Source: Thalassovita mediterranea
Lineage (GTDB): Bacteria > Pseudomonadota > Alphaproteobacteria > Rhodobacterales > Rhodobacteraceae
Assembly (NCBI RefSeq): GCF_001458435.1
Contig: NZ_CYSF01000017.1
Coordinates: 124,001 to 188,000, forward strand
Length of the DNA: 64,000 nucleotides
Direction: 5' to 3'
Shown piece by piece: positions 17,667-26,757 of the stretch. The notes beneath the pieces are model-generated. The model ran no database searches, was not told the DNA's origin, and saw nothing but the letters and a program-made list of their open reading frames with translations. The first letter of the stretch is position 1; each line of letters starts with the position of its first letter. A program made the position numbers and the translations under genes.

Positions 17667-19367
17667 ATGAAAATCAAAACTCTTATGCTGGGGGCCGTTG
17701 CAGCAACGACCTTGGCGCCGGCAGCGATCGCAGAACGCGGCGCAGACGGCCACGTAAACATCATTTATTGGCAGGCGCCTTCGATCCTGAACCCGTATCT
17801 GTCGAGCGGCACCAAAGAGATCGAAGCGGCATCGCTGGTGATCGAACCTCTGGGCCGTTACGACCCGACCGGCGCGCTGATCCCCTACCTGGCCGAAGAG
17901 ATCCCTACGCTGGAAAACGGTGGCGTATCCGAAGATCTGAAAACCATCACTTGGAAGCTGAAGTCGGGCCTGAAATGGTCGGACGGTTCCGCCGTGACCG
18001 CCGAAGACGTGAAATTCACCGCTGATTACTGCATGCACCCCGAAGGTGGCTGCGCACAGCTGGCGAAGTTCGAAGGCGTACAGTCTGTTGACGTGATGGA
18101 CGAGCTGACCGTCAAAGTGACCTTTGGCGAAGCCAAGCCGAACCCCTACGGCCCCTTCATGGGCGGCCAGTCCCCGATCCTGCAGAAAGCGCAGTTCGAA
18201 AACTGCACCGGCGCCAAAGCGCCTGAGTGCACCGAGGCCAACTTTGGCCCGATCGGCACCGGCCCGTTTGCTGTAACCGAGTTCAAACCGAACGACGTGA
18301 TCTCGATGGAAGCAAACTCCATGTACCGCGACGCGTCGAAACCGGCGTTTGCGACCCTGACCTTCAAAGGTGGCGGCGACGCGACTGCAGCTGGTCGTGC
18401 AGTTCTGGAAACCGGCGAATTTGACTACGCCTGGAACCTGCAGCTGGCGCCCGAAGTGATCGCCAACATGGAAAAAGGCGGCAAGGGTAAAACCGTTGCA
18501 GCCTTCGGTTCGCTGGTTGAGCGTATCGAAATGAACATGACCAACCCGTCGTCCGACCTGCCCGAGGGCGAGCGTTCGACCGCAGCGCAGCCGCACCCGT
18601 TCCTGTCGGATCTGGCTGTGCGTAAAGCACTGTCCATGGCGATCGACCGTGAACTGCTGGTCGAAATCGGCTACGGCAAAGCGGGTCGTGCGACCTGTAA
18701 CCTGGTGCCTGCACCGGCGATCTACGCATCCGACAACACCGACTGTCTGGTTCAGGACATCGCTGGCGCCAACAAAATGCTGGACGATGCTGGCTGGGTT
18801 AAAGGTGCTGACGGCATCCGTGCCAAGGACGGCGTAAAACTGTCGATCCTCTACCAGACCTCGACCAACGCTGTGCGTCAGGACTTCCAGGCGCTGATCA
18901 AACAGTGGTGGAGCGAAATCGGTGTTGAAACCGAACTGCGCAACATCTCTGCCTCTGTCTTCTTCGGTGGTGACCCGGGTTCGCCTGACACCTTCCAGAA
19001 GTTCTACGCAGACGTAGAAATGTACGCCAACAACTTCGACGGCACCGACCCCGAAGCCTATCTGGCTCAGTACACCTGTGACAAAGCGCCGAAGCCTTCG
19101 TCGCAGTGGCAGGGTGAGAACATCAACCGTTTCTGTGACCCCGCCTACGACGAGCTGGTTGCAGAGCTGGGCCGCACCGGTTCGCTGGAAAAACGCGGTG
19201 AGCTGGCGCGCAAGATGAACGACATGCTGACCAAAGACAGCTACACCGTTGTTCCGCTGGTTGATCGTGGTCGTGTATCGGCTCACGCCAACACCCTGGG
19301 CGGCGTTGTGCTGAACACCTGGGACTCCGAGCTGTGGAACGCAGCTGACTGGTACCGCATCAAATAA
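17667..19367 (+). CDS. Peptide-type ABC transporter substrate-binding protein (family 5)
   Basis: 566 residues, exported: the signal peptide MKIKTLMLGAVAATTLAPAA probably ends at AIA. The mature protein has the SBP family 5 fold, with ASLVIEPLGRYDPTG and LKTITWKLKSGLKWSDGSAV-TAEDVKF near residues 90-115 and the family signature around PFLSDLAVRKALSMAIDREL. Several cysteines (for example PEGGCAQL, FENCTGAKAPECTEA) could form disulfides in the periplasm. A GGAG 6 nt before the ATG fixes the start. A strong terminator after the gene suggests it is made in excess over the permeases. The ligand is unknown. Peptides, opines and N-acyl amino acids are all possible. Confidence 0.94.
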   Translation: MKIKTLMLGAVAATTLAPAAIAERGADGHVNIIYWQAPSILNPYLSSGTKEIEAASLVIEPLGRYDPTGALIPYLAEEIPTLENGGVSEDLKTITWKLKSGLKWSDGSAVTAEDVKFTADYCMHPEGGCAQLAKFEGVQSVDVMDELTVKVTFGEAKPNPYGPFMGGQSPILQKAQFENCTGAKAPECTEANFGPIGTGPFAVTEFKPNDVISMEANSMYRDASKPAFATLTFKGGGDATAAGRAVLETGEFDYAWNLQLAPEVIANMEKGGKGKTVAAFGSLVERIEMNMTNPSSDLPEGERSTAAQPHPFLSDLAVRKALSMAIDRELLVEIGYGKAGRATCNLVPAPAIYASDNTDCLVQDIAGANKMLDDAGWVKGADGIRAKDGVKLSILYQTSTNAVRQDFQALIKQWWSEIGVETELRNISASVFFGGDPGSPDTFQKFYADVEMYANNFDGTDPEAYLAQYTCDKAPKPSSQWQGENINRFCDPAYDELVAELGRTGSLEKRGELARKMNDMLTKDSYTVVPLVDRGRVSAHANTLGGVVLNTWDSELWNAADWYRIK

Positions 19368-19380
19368 GTGATGCCCCATT

Positions 19381-19411
19381 TGCCCCGGCCTTTGCTGGCC
19401 GGGGCTTTTTC
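19381..19411 (+). terminator. Intrinsic terminator between the binding-protein and permease genes
   Basis: Perfect 9-bp stem GCCCCGGCC (19382-19390) with GGCCGGGGC (19397-19405) followed by TTTTTC. It probably acts as a partial terminator that lowers permease expression relative to the binding protein. Confidence 0.85.
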
Positions 19412-19474
19412 TTGGTCGCGCTTGTGTGTATGACGCGCGCTTGAAACAAGAATAGCCGCAAAAGGCCTCCGTAT

Positions 19475-20482
19475 ATGCTGACTTTTACTGTTCGACGATT
19501 GGTGTTGGCCGTGCCAACCCTGTTGTTCATCAGCCTGGTCATCTTCCTGTTGCTCGAGCTAGCGCCGGGCGACCCGATGGCACAGGTCCCGCTCACCGTA
19601 CCCCCAGAGGTAAAAGAAAAGATGCGCGAAGCGCTTGGCCTTGGCCAACCGATGCACGTGCGTTTCCTCAAATGGCTGGTGCAATTCTTCTGGGTTGAAC
19701 CGCAGGTGCTGTTCGACCACATCTTTGGCACCGGTTTTGCCGAAGGCAAACTGCGCGTCCTCAGCTGGCAGACCCGTTCGCCCGTTATGGATATCGTTGT
19801 CCAGCGTATCCCGCAGACCCTGTGGGTTGTGGGCCTGTCTTACGTGATCGGTGTACTGATCGCACTGCCCATCGGCATCTATTCCGCCTACCGCCAGTAT
19901 TCGATCTTTGATCAGGTTGGTACGTTCATTTCGATGATCGGTTTTTCGGTTCCGACCTTCTTTACCGGCGTGTTGTTGATTGTGATCTTCTCGGTGAACC
20001 TTGGCTGGTTCCCGTCGATCTATGACACCACCCACAAGGTCACCGATTGGGATAGCTTTGTTTTCCAGATGCGACAGCTGGCAATGCCGGTGTTCGTTCT
20101 GGCGCTGTATAACGCAGCGCAGATCAGCCGGTTTATGCGCGCATCCATGTTGGATAACCTGAACCAGGACTATGTGCGCACCGCACGGGCTAAGGGCCTG
20201 GGCGAACGCGCTGTGGTGCTGGTGCATGTGCTGCGCAACTCGATGATCCCTGTTGTGACCGTAATCGCCCTCGGCGCGCCGCAGGTGTTTGCTGGTGCGA
20301 TCATCACCGAACAGGTGTTCAAGGTAAACGGTCTGGGCCATCTGCTGATCGGCGCGATTGAGGCAAACGACCTGCCCACCGTGCAGACGCTGACCTTTAT
20401 TTTTGCGCTGCTGATCGTGCTGTTCAACATCATCGCTGATGTCCTCTACGGCATTCTGGATCCGAGGATTCGCTATGACTGA
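19475..20482 (+). CDS. Peptide ABC transporter permease, DppB type
   Basis: 335 residues with six predicted membrane spans. The N-terminus (MLTFTVRRLVLAVPTLLFIS) is typical of DppB/OppB. The cytoplasmic EAA loop that docks on the ATPase is visible as RTARAKGLGERAVVLVHVLR near residues 230-250, followed by ALGAPQVFAGAIITEQVF. The enlarged loop between the first two spans (residues about 50-110) is present. It overlaps the next permease by 8 bp, and 107 bp separate it from the binding-protein gene, with a terminator in between. Confidence 0.95.
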   Translation: MLTFTVRRLVLAVPTLLFISLVIFLLLELAPGDPMAQVPLTVPPEVKEKMREALGLGQPMHVRFLKWLVQFFWVEPQVLFDHIFGTGFAEGKLRVLSWQTRSPVMDIVVQRIPQTLWVVGLSYVIGVLIALPIGIYSAYRQYSIFDQVGTFISMIGFSVPTFFTGVLLIVIFSVNLGWFPSIYDTTHKVTDWDSFVFQMRQLAMPVFVLALYNAAQISRFMRASMLDNLNQDYVRTARAKGLGERAVVLVHVLRNSMIPVVTVIALGAPQVFAGAIITEQVFKVNGLGHLLIGAIEANDLPTVQTLTFIFALLIVLFNIIADVLYGILDPRIRYD

Positions 20483-21413
20483 TGACACAAACGTAAACCC
20501 CATCGGCGCGCTGAGCGACCCGATGCCGTCGGCCCCGCCCCGCAGCCAGTGGGTTGCGGTCTGGGAACAGTTCAAGACCCACAAAGGCGCCCTGTTGGGC
20601 GGGATCATCTTCCTGATCATCCTCTTGGCGGTCACCATCGGCCCGTGGGTCTGGCCCTATGACCCGACCTACATCGACATTCGCGCCCGTAACCAGGGCC
20701 CGAGTTTTGCCCACCCCTTGGGCACCGACCAACTGGGCCGCGATACGCTGGCGCGGATGATGGCCGGTGGTCAGGTTTCGGTCGCCGTTGGCATCACCGC
20801 GATGCTGCTGGCGCTGGTGTTGGGATCGTTCATTGGCGTTCTGGCCGGGTTCTTCAAACGCCTTGACGGGCCGCTGATGCGCCTGACCGATCTGTTTCTG
20901 GCGCTGCCGCTGTTGCCGCTCTTGCTGGTGATGGTGCTATTGTTCCGCGACCCGCTGAACGCAGCCTTCGGGCCGGAAACGGGGATCTTTATCCTGATCG
21001 TCTGCGCCATTGGTGTGACCAGCTGGATGCCCACCGCACGGATCGTGCGTGGTGACGTTCTGGCACTGAAAGAGCGCGAGTTCGTACTGGCCGCCCGTTC
21101 CATCGGCACCAAGAACACCAAGATGATCACCCGCCACATCCTGCCCAACGTGCTGTCGCCGATCATGGTGTCGGCCACGCTGGGGATCGCCAATGCGATC
21201 ATCACGGAATCAGCGCTGTCCTTCCTCGGCCTTGGTTTCCCGCCGGACTTCCCCACCTGGGGCCGTCTGCTGTTTGATGCCACCGACTACCTGCAGCAGT
21301 ACCCCGAACGGGTGTTCTGGCCCGGTCTGGCCATTTCGCTGACGGTGCTGAGTGTGAACTACCTCGGCGACGGTCTGCGCGACGCACTGGATCCCCGGAT
21401 CCGCGGCCGCTAA
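20475..21413 (+). CDS. Peptide ABC transporter permease, DppC type
   Basis: 312 residues from the ATG at 20475, which overlaps the DppB-type gene by 8 bp. An in-frame ATG at 20439 would lie deep inside it and is less likely. The N-terminal OppC leader domain (WEQFKTHKGALLGGIIFLII) is followed by HPLGTDQLGRDTLARMMAGG, a diagnostic DppC/OppC motif, and by the EAA loop region EFVLAARSIGTKNTKMITRH. The end LGDGLRDALDPRIRGR is also canonical. It forms the inner-membrane channel with the preceding permease and uses the fused ATPase encoded divergently. Confidence 0.95.
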   Translation: MTDDTNVNPIGALSDPMPSAPPRSQWVAVWEQFKTHKGALLGGIIFLIILLAVTIGPWVWPYDPTYIDIRARNQGPSFAHPLGTDQLGRDTLARMMAGGQVSVAVGITAMLLALVLGSFIGVLAGFFKRLDGPLMRLTDLFLALPLLPLLLVMVLLFRDPLNAAFGPETGIFILIVCAIGVTSWMPTARIVRGDVLALKEREFVLAARSIGTKNTKMITRHILPNVLSPIMVSATLGIANAIITESALSFLGLGFPPDFPTWGRLLFDATDYLQQYPERVFWPGLAISLTVLSVNYLGDGLRDALDPRIRGR

Positions 21414-21425
21414 GGCGATAAAAAC

Positions 21426-21461
21426 AAAACGGCCCGTTGCAGATGCAGCGGGCCGTTTTCA
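21426..21461. terminator. Bidirectional intrinsic terminator
   Basis: An 11-bp perfect stem, AAAACGGCCCG (21426-21436) with CGGGCCGTTTT (21449-21459), between the permease gene (+) and the thioesterase gene (-). Both sides supply a T tract. Confidence 0.85.
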
Positions 21462-21480
21462 TTACTAGGGCTGTCGTCTC

Positions 21481-21882
21481 TTACTTCATCGTCAGCACTG
21501 TGCCCTGAGCAATCGCACAAAGCTTTTCCTCACCATCGTTGACCGCATAGACCTTGCAGCTACACACCGCTTGACGTTTGCCACTGCTTTCCACCACCGC
21601 GCGCGCGATCAGGCGTTCACCAACAGCGGGGCGGGAATAGTTGATCTTCATCTCCAGCGTCAAAACAGCCCCAAGTACAGACGCCCCCGCATAGGTCAGC
21701 GCATTGTCCGCCAGATAGCTGACCGCACCCCCATGCACAAACCCATGCTGTTGTTTCAGTTCGTCCTTCACCGGCAGATGCAGTTCAGCAAAACCCTGTT
21801 CGAATTTTTCCAGTTCCGCGCCCAACAGCTGACTGAAAGGCTGTTGATCCAGAATGCCACGACCGTAGTCCAGAATATCCAT
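21481..21882 (-). CDS. PaaI-type hotdog-fold thioesterase
   Basis: 133 residues, a single hotdog domain. The motif QQHGFVHGGAVSYLADNAL (about 44-62) matches the PaaI/4HBT-II pattern HGG-x-x-x-x-x-x-D, and the strand ending LTLEMKINYSRPAVGERLIA is typical. Such enzymes cleave acyl-CoA thioesters in the cytosol, often phenylacetyl- or fatty acyl-CoA. Context gives no pathway: it stands alone between the ABC operon and the DUF3422 gene. Specificity is not assignable. Confidence 0.85.
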   Translation of the reverse strand: MDILDYGRGILDQQPFSQLLGAELEKFEQGFAELHLPVKDELKQQHGFVHGGAVSYLADNALTYAGASVLGAVLTLEMKINYSRPAVGERLIARAVVESSGKRQAVCSCKVYAVNDGEEKLCAIAQGTVLTMK

Positions 21883-21987
21883 GTCTAGTCTCCTCTACCG
21901 CGTAAAGAAGGCTGTAGCGCGTCAACTGTCAAAAGCGACCGCGCGTCAACGCGGCCGCTGCGAGGGCGGATAGATAGCCACCCTGCC

Positions 21988-23265
21988 CTAATGCAGTTTC
22001 GACTGAATACGTCTAAGCGACCACCACACGATCGCAACCACAGGCAAGGTCAGCGCGGCGGTAAGCTCTCCCTTGCTGAGGCCAAGCCACTTGGCCAGCG
22101 GATAGCCTGCATAAGACGCCAGAGAGACCGCATAATAACTGATCGCCACGACCGACAGGCCTTCGACCGTTTTCTGTAGCTTGAGCTGCGTATCGGCCCG
22201 TTGATCCATGCTGGAGAGTAGGGATTGGTTCTGCGCCGAGCGTTCCACGTCTACCCGCGTCCGCAACAACTCCCCTGCCCGGCGTGCCCGATCGGACAGC
22301 GCAGCCAGCCGCGCCTCGGTCGATTTTACCGTTCGCATGGCAGGATCATAGCGTCGCATCATGAATTCGGCAAAGGTCTGTCGGCCCTGAAACCGCTCTT
22401 CGCGCAGGACCTTGATGCGCTGATTAACCAACGCCTCATAGGCTCCCGTCGCGCCAAAGCGGAAACTGTTGCGCGCCATCTGCTGTTCCAGCGTCGCCGA
22501 TGTGGTCAAAAGCTGCGTCAGCGTCAATTCAGCGTCCAGTCCTGTGTCGCCCATATGATCCACCAGATGTGCCAGCGTCTGTTCTAGCTGGCCCAGATCC
22601 GCGCCGATCTGCTTCACCCGCGCAAAGCCCAGCATCGACATGCTTTTGTACGTCTCCACCTCGCACAGGCGCTGCACGATGCGCCCCACCCGACGCGCAC
22701 CGGTTTCATCGTTCACAAAGACCGCAAAGCGCGTGTGTCCGGCAGGATCAATGCGGAAATCGCCCGCCAGAATGGCCCCATCATCCAGCACCCGACTGAC
22801 AGCAAGACTCTCTGGTACGAACCAATCCGCCAAGAGATCGCGCACAGCCGTATCATCAGGGCGCGGCTGCACGCGGATATGGGCTGATGCGACGCGCACC
22901 CCCGGTGCCTGCGCCAGCCAATCCGCCGGAAACACCTCAAAATCCGTGGGATCAAAGGCGCGGGCAGACAGTGTGGGTGTAAAGGCGGTGTAGGTCACAA
23001 ACTCCGTGTGGCTTTCCCACTTCAGCTCGTGGCGACCGATCCGGGCGGAATAATGCGTGGCCCCCGGTTGCGGGTGCGGCGCGCCATGACGATCAAGAAG
23101 TGCGATCAGGTGCGCGCGGTCCGCCTGACGGTCCCGCCCAACCGCACGGTCGGGATGTTTGATCGCCAGATAGGTCGCCGTGCAGGGCACCTCCAACGAC
23201 GGAAAAGGCCGCGCGTGCAGTTCATTCGCCAATTCATAGCGCAAGGGGTGATCGGTGATGGTCAT
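21988..23265 (-). CDS. DUF3422 family membrane-anchored protein
   Basis: 425 residues. The N-terminus YELANELHARPFPSLEVPCT is the DUF3422 signature (ELHARP). A long central region with charged helices (about 230-370, including QQMARNSFRFGATGAYEALV and the KVLREERFQGRQTFAEFMMR stretch) probably forms coiled coil, and two hydrophobic segments close the protein (LSVVAISYYAVSLASYAGYP and LTAALTLPVVAIVWWSL). This suggests a cytoplasmic domain tethered by a C-terminal hairpin. The family is common in proteobacteria and its function is unknown. It is a single gene. Confidence 0.88.
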   Translation of the reverse strand: MTITDHPLRYELANELHARPFPSLEVPCTATYLAIKHPDRAVGRDRQADRAHLIALLDRHGAPHPQPGATHYSARIGRHELKWESHTEFVTYTAFTPTLSARAFDPTDFEVFPADWLAQAPGVRVASAHIRVQPRPDDTAVRDLLADWFVPESLAVSRVLDDGAILAGDFRIDPAGHTRFAVFVNDETGARRVGRIVQRLCEVETYKSMSMLGFARVKQIGADLGQLEQTLAHLVDHMGDTGLDAELTLTQLLTTSATLEQQMARNSFRFGATGAYEALVNQRIKVLREERFQGRQTFAEFMMRRYDPAMRTVKSTEARLAALSDRARRAGELLRTRVDVERSAQNQSLLSSMDQRADTQLKLQKTVEGLSVVAISYYAVSLASYAGYPLAKWLGLSKGELTAALTLPVVAIVWWSLRRIQSKLH

Positions 23266-23448
23266 TTCGGGGCCTCACGGGATTGATTCCGAGAGTGATG
23301 GCATAAGATAGGCAGGAAAATCAAAGCATTTTCAATAAGTTAACGGAATGCCGTGGTATACAGAGGCGGGTAAATCCGTGAGAAATCGAAAAATGATTGG
23401 TTTGCCAAAAGGTTGCGTTCCCTGCCATCAGCCAATGTTTCGCAACTA

Positions 23449-23523
23449 GCCCGGCTTTGCCGGGCAGCGCCCGAACCGCCCCCACGGGGCGGGCGCTTCG
23501 CTTCGCCCCTCGGTTCGGTCGCT
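23449..23523 (+). repeat. Interspersed GC-rich palindromic repeat, copy B1
   Basis: Two adjacent hairpins: GCCCGGC-TTT-GCCGGGC (23449-23465), then AGCGCCCG (23466-23473) with CGGGCGCT (23490-23497), followed by an arm CTTCGCTTCGCCCCTCGGTT. The arm recurs inverted near 40430-40469, and the 15-mer GCCGGGCAGCGCCCG recurs at 46415-46429. Confidence 0.7.
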
Positions 23524-23537
23524 GGATATCGCCACAA

Positions 23538-23570
23538 CAAAAAAGCCCCGCCAGATCGGCGGGGCTTCTT
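23538..23570 (-). terminator. Intrinsic terminator of pntAB
   Basis: Perfect 9-bp stem AGCCCCGCC (23544-23552) with GGCGGGGCT (23558-23566). Read on the minus strand it ends in TTTTTTG, 23 bp after the pntB stop. Confidence 0.85.
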
Positions 23571-23592
23571 ATCTCTCAACACTCTGACCGGA

Positions 23593-25026
23593 TCAGCTGA
23601 TGCGGGTCAGCAGGTCATCCAGCGACTTCTTCGCGTCACCATAGAACATGCGGGTGTTCTCTTTGAAGAACAGCGGGTTCTCGATGCCCGAGTAACCGGT
23701 ACCCTGACCACGCTTGGACACGAAGACCTGCTTGGATTTCCAGCATTCCAGAACCGGCATGCCGGCGATGGGGCTGTTGGGGTCTTCTTGTGCGGCGGGG
23801 TTCACGATGTCGTTCGAACCGATCACGATGGATACATCGGTTTCGGGGAAGTCGTCGTTGATCTCGTCCATTTCCAGCACGATGTCGTAGGGCACTTTTG
23901 CCTCGGCCAGCAGAACGTTCATATGACCCGGCAGACGCCCCGCAACGGGGTGGATCGCGAAACGCACGGTCTTGCCTTTGGCGCGCAGACGACGGGTCAG
24001 TTCCGCCACGTTCTGCTGTGCCTGTGCAACCGCCATACCGTAGCCCGGGATGATCACGATGCTGTCGGCCTCTTCCAGTGCGGTGGCCACACCGTCGGCG
24101 TCGATGGCGACTTGTTCGCCCTCAACTTCCATCGCCGGACCCGCTGCGCCGCCGAAGCCGCCCAAGATGACCGAGATGAACGAACGGTTCATCGCCTTAC
24201 ACATGATGTAGGACAGGATCGCACCCGAGGAGCCAACCAGCGCACCCACAACGATCAGAAGGTCGTTGCCAAGGGAGAAACCGATCGCTGCAGCCGCCCA
24301 GCCAGAGTAGCTGTTCAGCATCGACACAACCACCGGCATGTCGGCGCCGCCGATGCCCATGATCAGGTGATAGCCGATGAAAAGTGCTGCGATGGTCATG
24401 ATCGCCAGTGGCAGGAAACCACCGGTGTTGCAGTACCAGATCAGGGTGATCAGCGACAGGATCGCCGCACCCGCGTTCAGCGCGTGACCGCCAGGCAGTT
24501 TGGTCGCCGCAGACGTCAGCTTGCCCGCCAGTTTGCCATAGGCAACAACCGAACCGGTGAAGGTCACCGCACCGATGAAGATGCCGAGGAACAGCTCAAC
24601 CCGCAGGATGCCGATTTCCACGGCGTCCTTCTTGGCCAGCAGTTTTGCGAAGCCTTCCAGCGCTTTCTTTTCCTCAGCGCCCATCACCATCACACGGCCC
24701 AGTTCGATGTGCGCGATGAAGCCCACAAACACAGCCGCCAGACCAACGAGCGAGTGCATCGCAGCAACCAGTTCCGGCATCTGGGTCATCTGAACGCGGT
24801 TGGCCAGTTGGTAGCCAATGATACCACCTGCCGGGATCAGCAGGATCGACAGCCACCACAGACCGGCACCGGGGCCGATCAGGGTTGCGAACACCGCCAG
24901 AGCCATACCGACGATACCGTACCAAACGGCGCGTTTGGCGCTTTCCTGACCGGACAGACCGCCCAGCGACAGGATGAAGAGAACAGCCGCAACAACGTAA
25001 GCGGCAGTCGTGAAACCAAAGTCCAT
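23593..25026 (-). CDS. pntB: NAD(P) transhydrogenase subunit beta
   Basis: 477 residues. Proton-translocating transhydrogenase beta subunit: about nine membrane spans in residues 1-270 (domain II), then the NADP(H)-binding domain III with [60 protein letters not shown]-type segments and [20 protein letters not shown] at the end. Together with PntA it uses the proton gradient to drive hydride transfer from NADH to NADP+. It follows pntA by 13 bp and is closed by a strong terminator. Length and motifs are normal. Confidence 0.97.
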   Translation of the reverse strand: MDFGFTTAAYVVAAVLFILSLGGLSGQESAKRAVWYGIVGMALAVFATLIGPGAGLWWLSILLIPAGGIIGYQLANRVQMTQMPELVAAMHSLVGLAAVFVGFIAHIELGRVMVMGAEEKKALEGFAKLLAKKDAVEIGILRVELFLGIFIGAVTFTGSVVAYGKLAGKLTSAATKLPGGHALNAGAAILSLITLIWYCNTGGFLPLAIMTIAALFIGYHLIMGIGGADMPVVVSMLNSYSGWAAAAIGFSLGNDLLIVVGALVGSSGAILSYIMCKAMNRSFISVILGGFGGAAGPAMEVEGEQVAIDADGVATALEEADSIVIIPGYGMAVAQAQQNVAELTRRLRAKGKTVRFAIHPVAGRLPGHMNVLLAEAKVPYDIVLEMDEINDDFPETDVSIVIGSNDIVNPAAQEDPNSPIAGMPVLECWKSKQVFVSKRGQGTGYSGIENPLFFKENTRMFYGDAKKSLDDLLTRIS

Positions 25027-25039
25027 AAGTCCTTACTCC

Positions 25040-26611
25040 TTAGGATTTCTGGAACATGGCGAGCATGCGCCGTGTCACGAGGAAGCCACCGAAGATGTTG
25101 ATGCCAGTCATAAAGACCGACAGGGCGGCAAGGAGGATCACCAGGAACGAGCCCGAACCGATTTGCATCAGCGCGCCCAGAATGATGATCGAGGAGATTG
25201 CGTTGGTCACAGCCATCAGCGGGGTGTGCAGCGAGTGCGCCACGTTCCAGATCACCTGGAAGCCGACGAACACCGACAGAACAAACACGATGAAGTGCTG
25301 CATGAAACTGGCCGGAGCGACCAGACCAACACCCAAGAGCAGAACCGCACCAACGGTCAGCAGGGTGACCTGATTTTTGGTCTGCTTTTTGAATTCGGCA
25401 ACTTCCTGCGCCCGGATCTCTTCCGGGGTCAGTTCCTTGACCTCTTTCTTGGGCTGTGCGGCGATCGCCTGCACTTTCGGCGGCGGCGGCGGGAAGGTGA
25501 TTTCACCCTCAAACGTCACGGTGGCGCCACGGATCACGTCATCTTCCATGTCGTGGTTGATCTGACCGTCTTTTTCAGGGGTCAGGTCAGCCATCATGTG
25601 ACGGATGTTGGTGGCGTAAAGCGACGAGGCCTGTGCAGCCATGCGCGACGGGAAGTCGGTGTAGCCGATGATGGTCACGCCATTGTCGGTCACGATCTTT
25701 TCGTCCGCGACGGTCAGCTTGCAGTTGCCGCCCTTTTCGGCCGCGAGGTCAACGATAACCGAACCCGGTTTCATCGCCTCGACCATGTCTTTGGTCCACA
25801 GTTCCGGCGCTTCGCGGTTCGGGATCAGCGCGGTGGTGATCACGATGTCCACCTCGGGGGCCAGTTCACGGAACTTCGCCAGCTGCGCTTCGCGGAACTC
25901 GTCGGACTGAACCGATGCGTAGCCGCCGGTCGCAGCGCCGTCGCCGCCTTCTTCTTCGAAGTCCAGATAGACGAACTCGGCGCCCATGGATTCAACCTGT
26001 TCGGCCACTTCGGGACGAACGTCAAACGCCAGAGTGATCGCACCCAGCGAGGTCGAGGTGCCGATTGCGGCCAGACCCGCAACACCTGCGCCTACAACCA
26101 GCACTTTGGCTGGCGGTACTTTACCGGCGGCGGTCACCTGACCGGTGAAGAACCGGCCGAAGTTGTTGCCCGCTTCGATCACGGCACGGTAACCGGCGAT
26201 GTTGGCCATGGACGACAGGGCGTCCATTTTCTGCGCGCGCGAAATACGCGGCACCATTTCCATCGCGATCACGTTGGCGCCCTTGGCCTTGGCCAATTCC
26301 ATGCCGTCTTCGTTCCCACCGGGATTGAAGAAAGAGATCAGCGTTTTTTCGCTGTTCAGGCGCTTCAGCTCGGTTTCGTTGGGCTGACGCACCTTGGCGA
26401 TGATGTCGACCTCTTTCCACAGCGCAGCTGCGGTTTTGATCACTTCAACACCGGCTTCTTCATATGTGGCATCCGAAAAACCCGCAGCCAGACCGGCCCC
26501 GGACTCGATGGCACATTCATACCCGAGCTTTTGCAATTGACGCGCCGAATCCGGTGTCATTGCGACCCGATTTTCGCCGTCAAAGATTTCCTTTGGCGTT
26601 CCGATTTTCAA
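25040..26611 (-). CDS. pntA: NAD(P) transhydrogenase subunit alpha (fused form)
   Basis: 523 residues. Domain I binds NAD(H): MKIGTPKEIFDGENRVAMTP at the start, then VLVVGAGVAGLAAIGTSTSL near residue 170 and EAMKPGSVIVDLAAEKGGN. A Pro-rich and charged linker (PPPPPKVQAIAAQPKKEV, about 378-395) leads to about four membrane spans (400-515). Many alphaproteobacteria split this chain into PntAA and PntAB. Here it is one polypeptide, as in E. coli. The start is a TTG at 26611 preceded by GGGGGA. No ATG fits the conserved N-terminus. Confidence 0.96.
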   Translation of the reverse strand: MKIGTPKEIFDGENRVAMTPDSARQLQKLGYECAIESGAGLAAGFSDATYEEAGVEVIKTAAALWKEVDIIAKVRQPNETELKRLNSEKTLISFFNPGGNEDGMELAKAKGANVIAMEMVPRISRAQKMDALSSMANIAGYRAVIEAGNNFGRFFTGQVTAAGKVPPAKVLVVGAGVAGLAAIGTSTSLGAITLAFDVRPEVAEQVESMGAEFVYLDFEEEGGDGAATGGYASVQSDEFREAQLAKFRELAPEVDIVITTALIPNREAPELWTKDMVEAMKPGSVIVDLAAEKGGNCKLTVADEKIVTDNGVTIIGYTDFPSRMAAQASSLYATNIRHMMADLTPEKDGQINHDMEDDVIRGATVTFEGEITFPPPPPKVQAIAAQPKKEVKELTPEEIRAQEVAEFKKQTKNQVTLLTVGAVLLLGVGLVAPASFMQHFIVFVLSVFVGFQVIWNVAHSLHTPLMAVTNAISSIIILGALMQIGSGSFLVILLAALSVFMTGINIFGGFLVTRRMLAMFQKS

Positions 26612-26757
26612 CTTTCACGTCCCCCTTCAGAACTGTGGTCGTTGCTTCGTTTGACACGAAGTGTGACCTTTACTGGCCGCGCAATTTTATTGCGTCTAAC
26701 TGGCCCCTTCATTGATACGTATTTCGCCCCGAGTCAAATGTGACGTTGTGCAAAATC

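Larger units (their letters stand above)
23266..23592. other. Intergenic region with palindromic repeat copy B1 and a terminator
   Basis: A 327-bp gap before the DUF3422 start and after pntB. It holds the B1 palindromic repeat (23449-23523) and the pntB terminator (23538-23570). I see no credible gene. Short ORFs here only read through the repeats. Confidence 0.7.

Noticed and set aside
17643-19379. A 578-codon minus-strand ORF opposite the binding-protein gene
   Set aside because: Shadow of the family-5 binding protein. It has no recognisable domain and covers both terminators and leader.
20439-20474. Earlier start of the DppC-type permease
   Set aside because: It would overlap the DppB-type gene by 44 bp. 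The ATG at 20475 fits the short overlap seen in such operons.
23413-25101. A 562-codon plus-strand ORF opposite pntB
   Set aside because: His/Arg/Gln-rich text without domain structure, antisense to pntB and starting inside a palindromic repeat.
25010-26743. A 577-codon plus-strand ORF opposite pntA
   Set aside because: Antisense shadow of pntA with odd composition and no family match.
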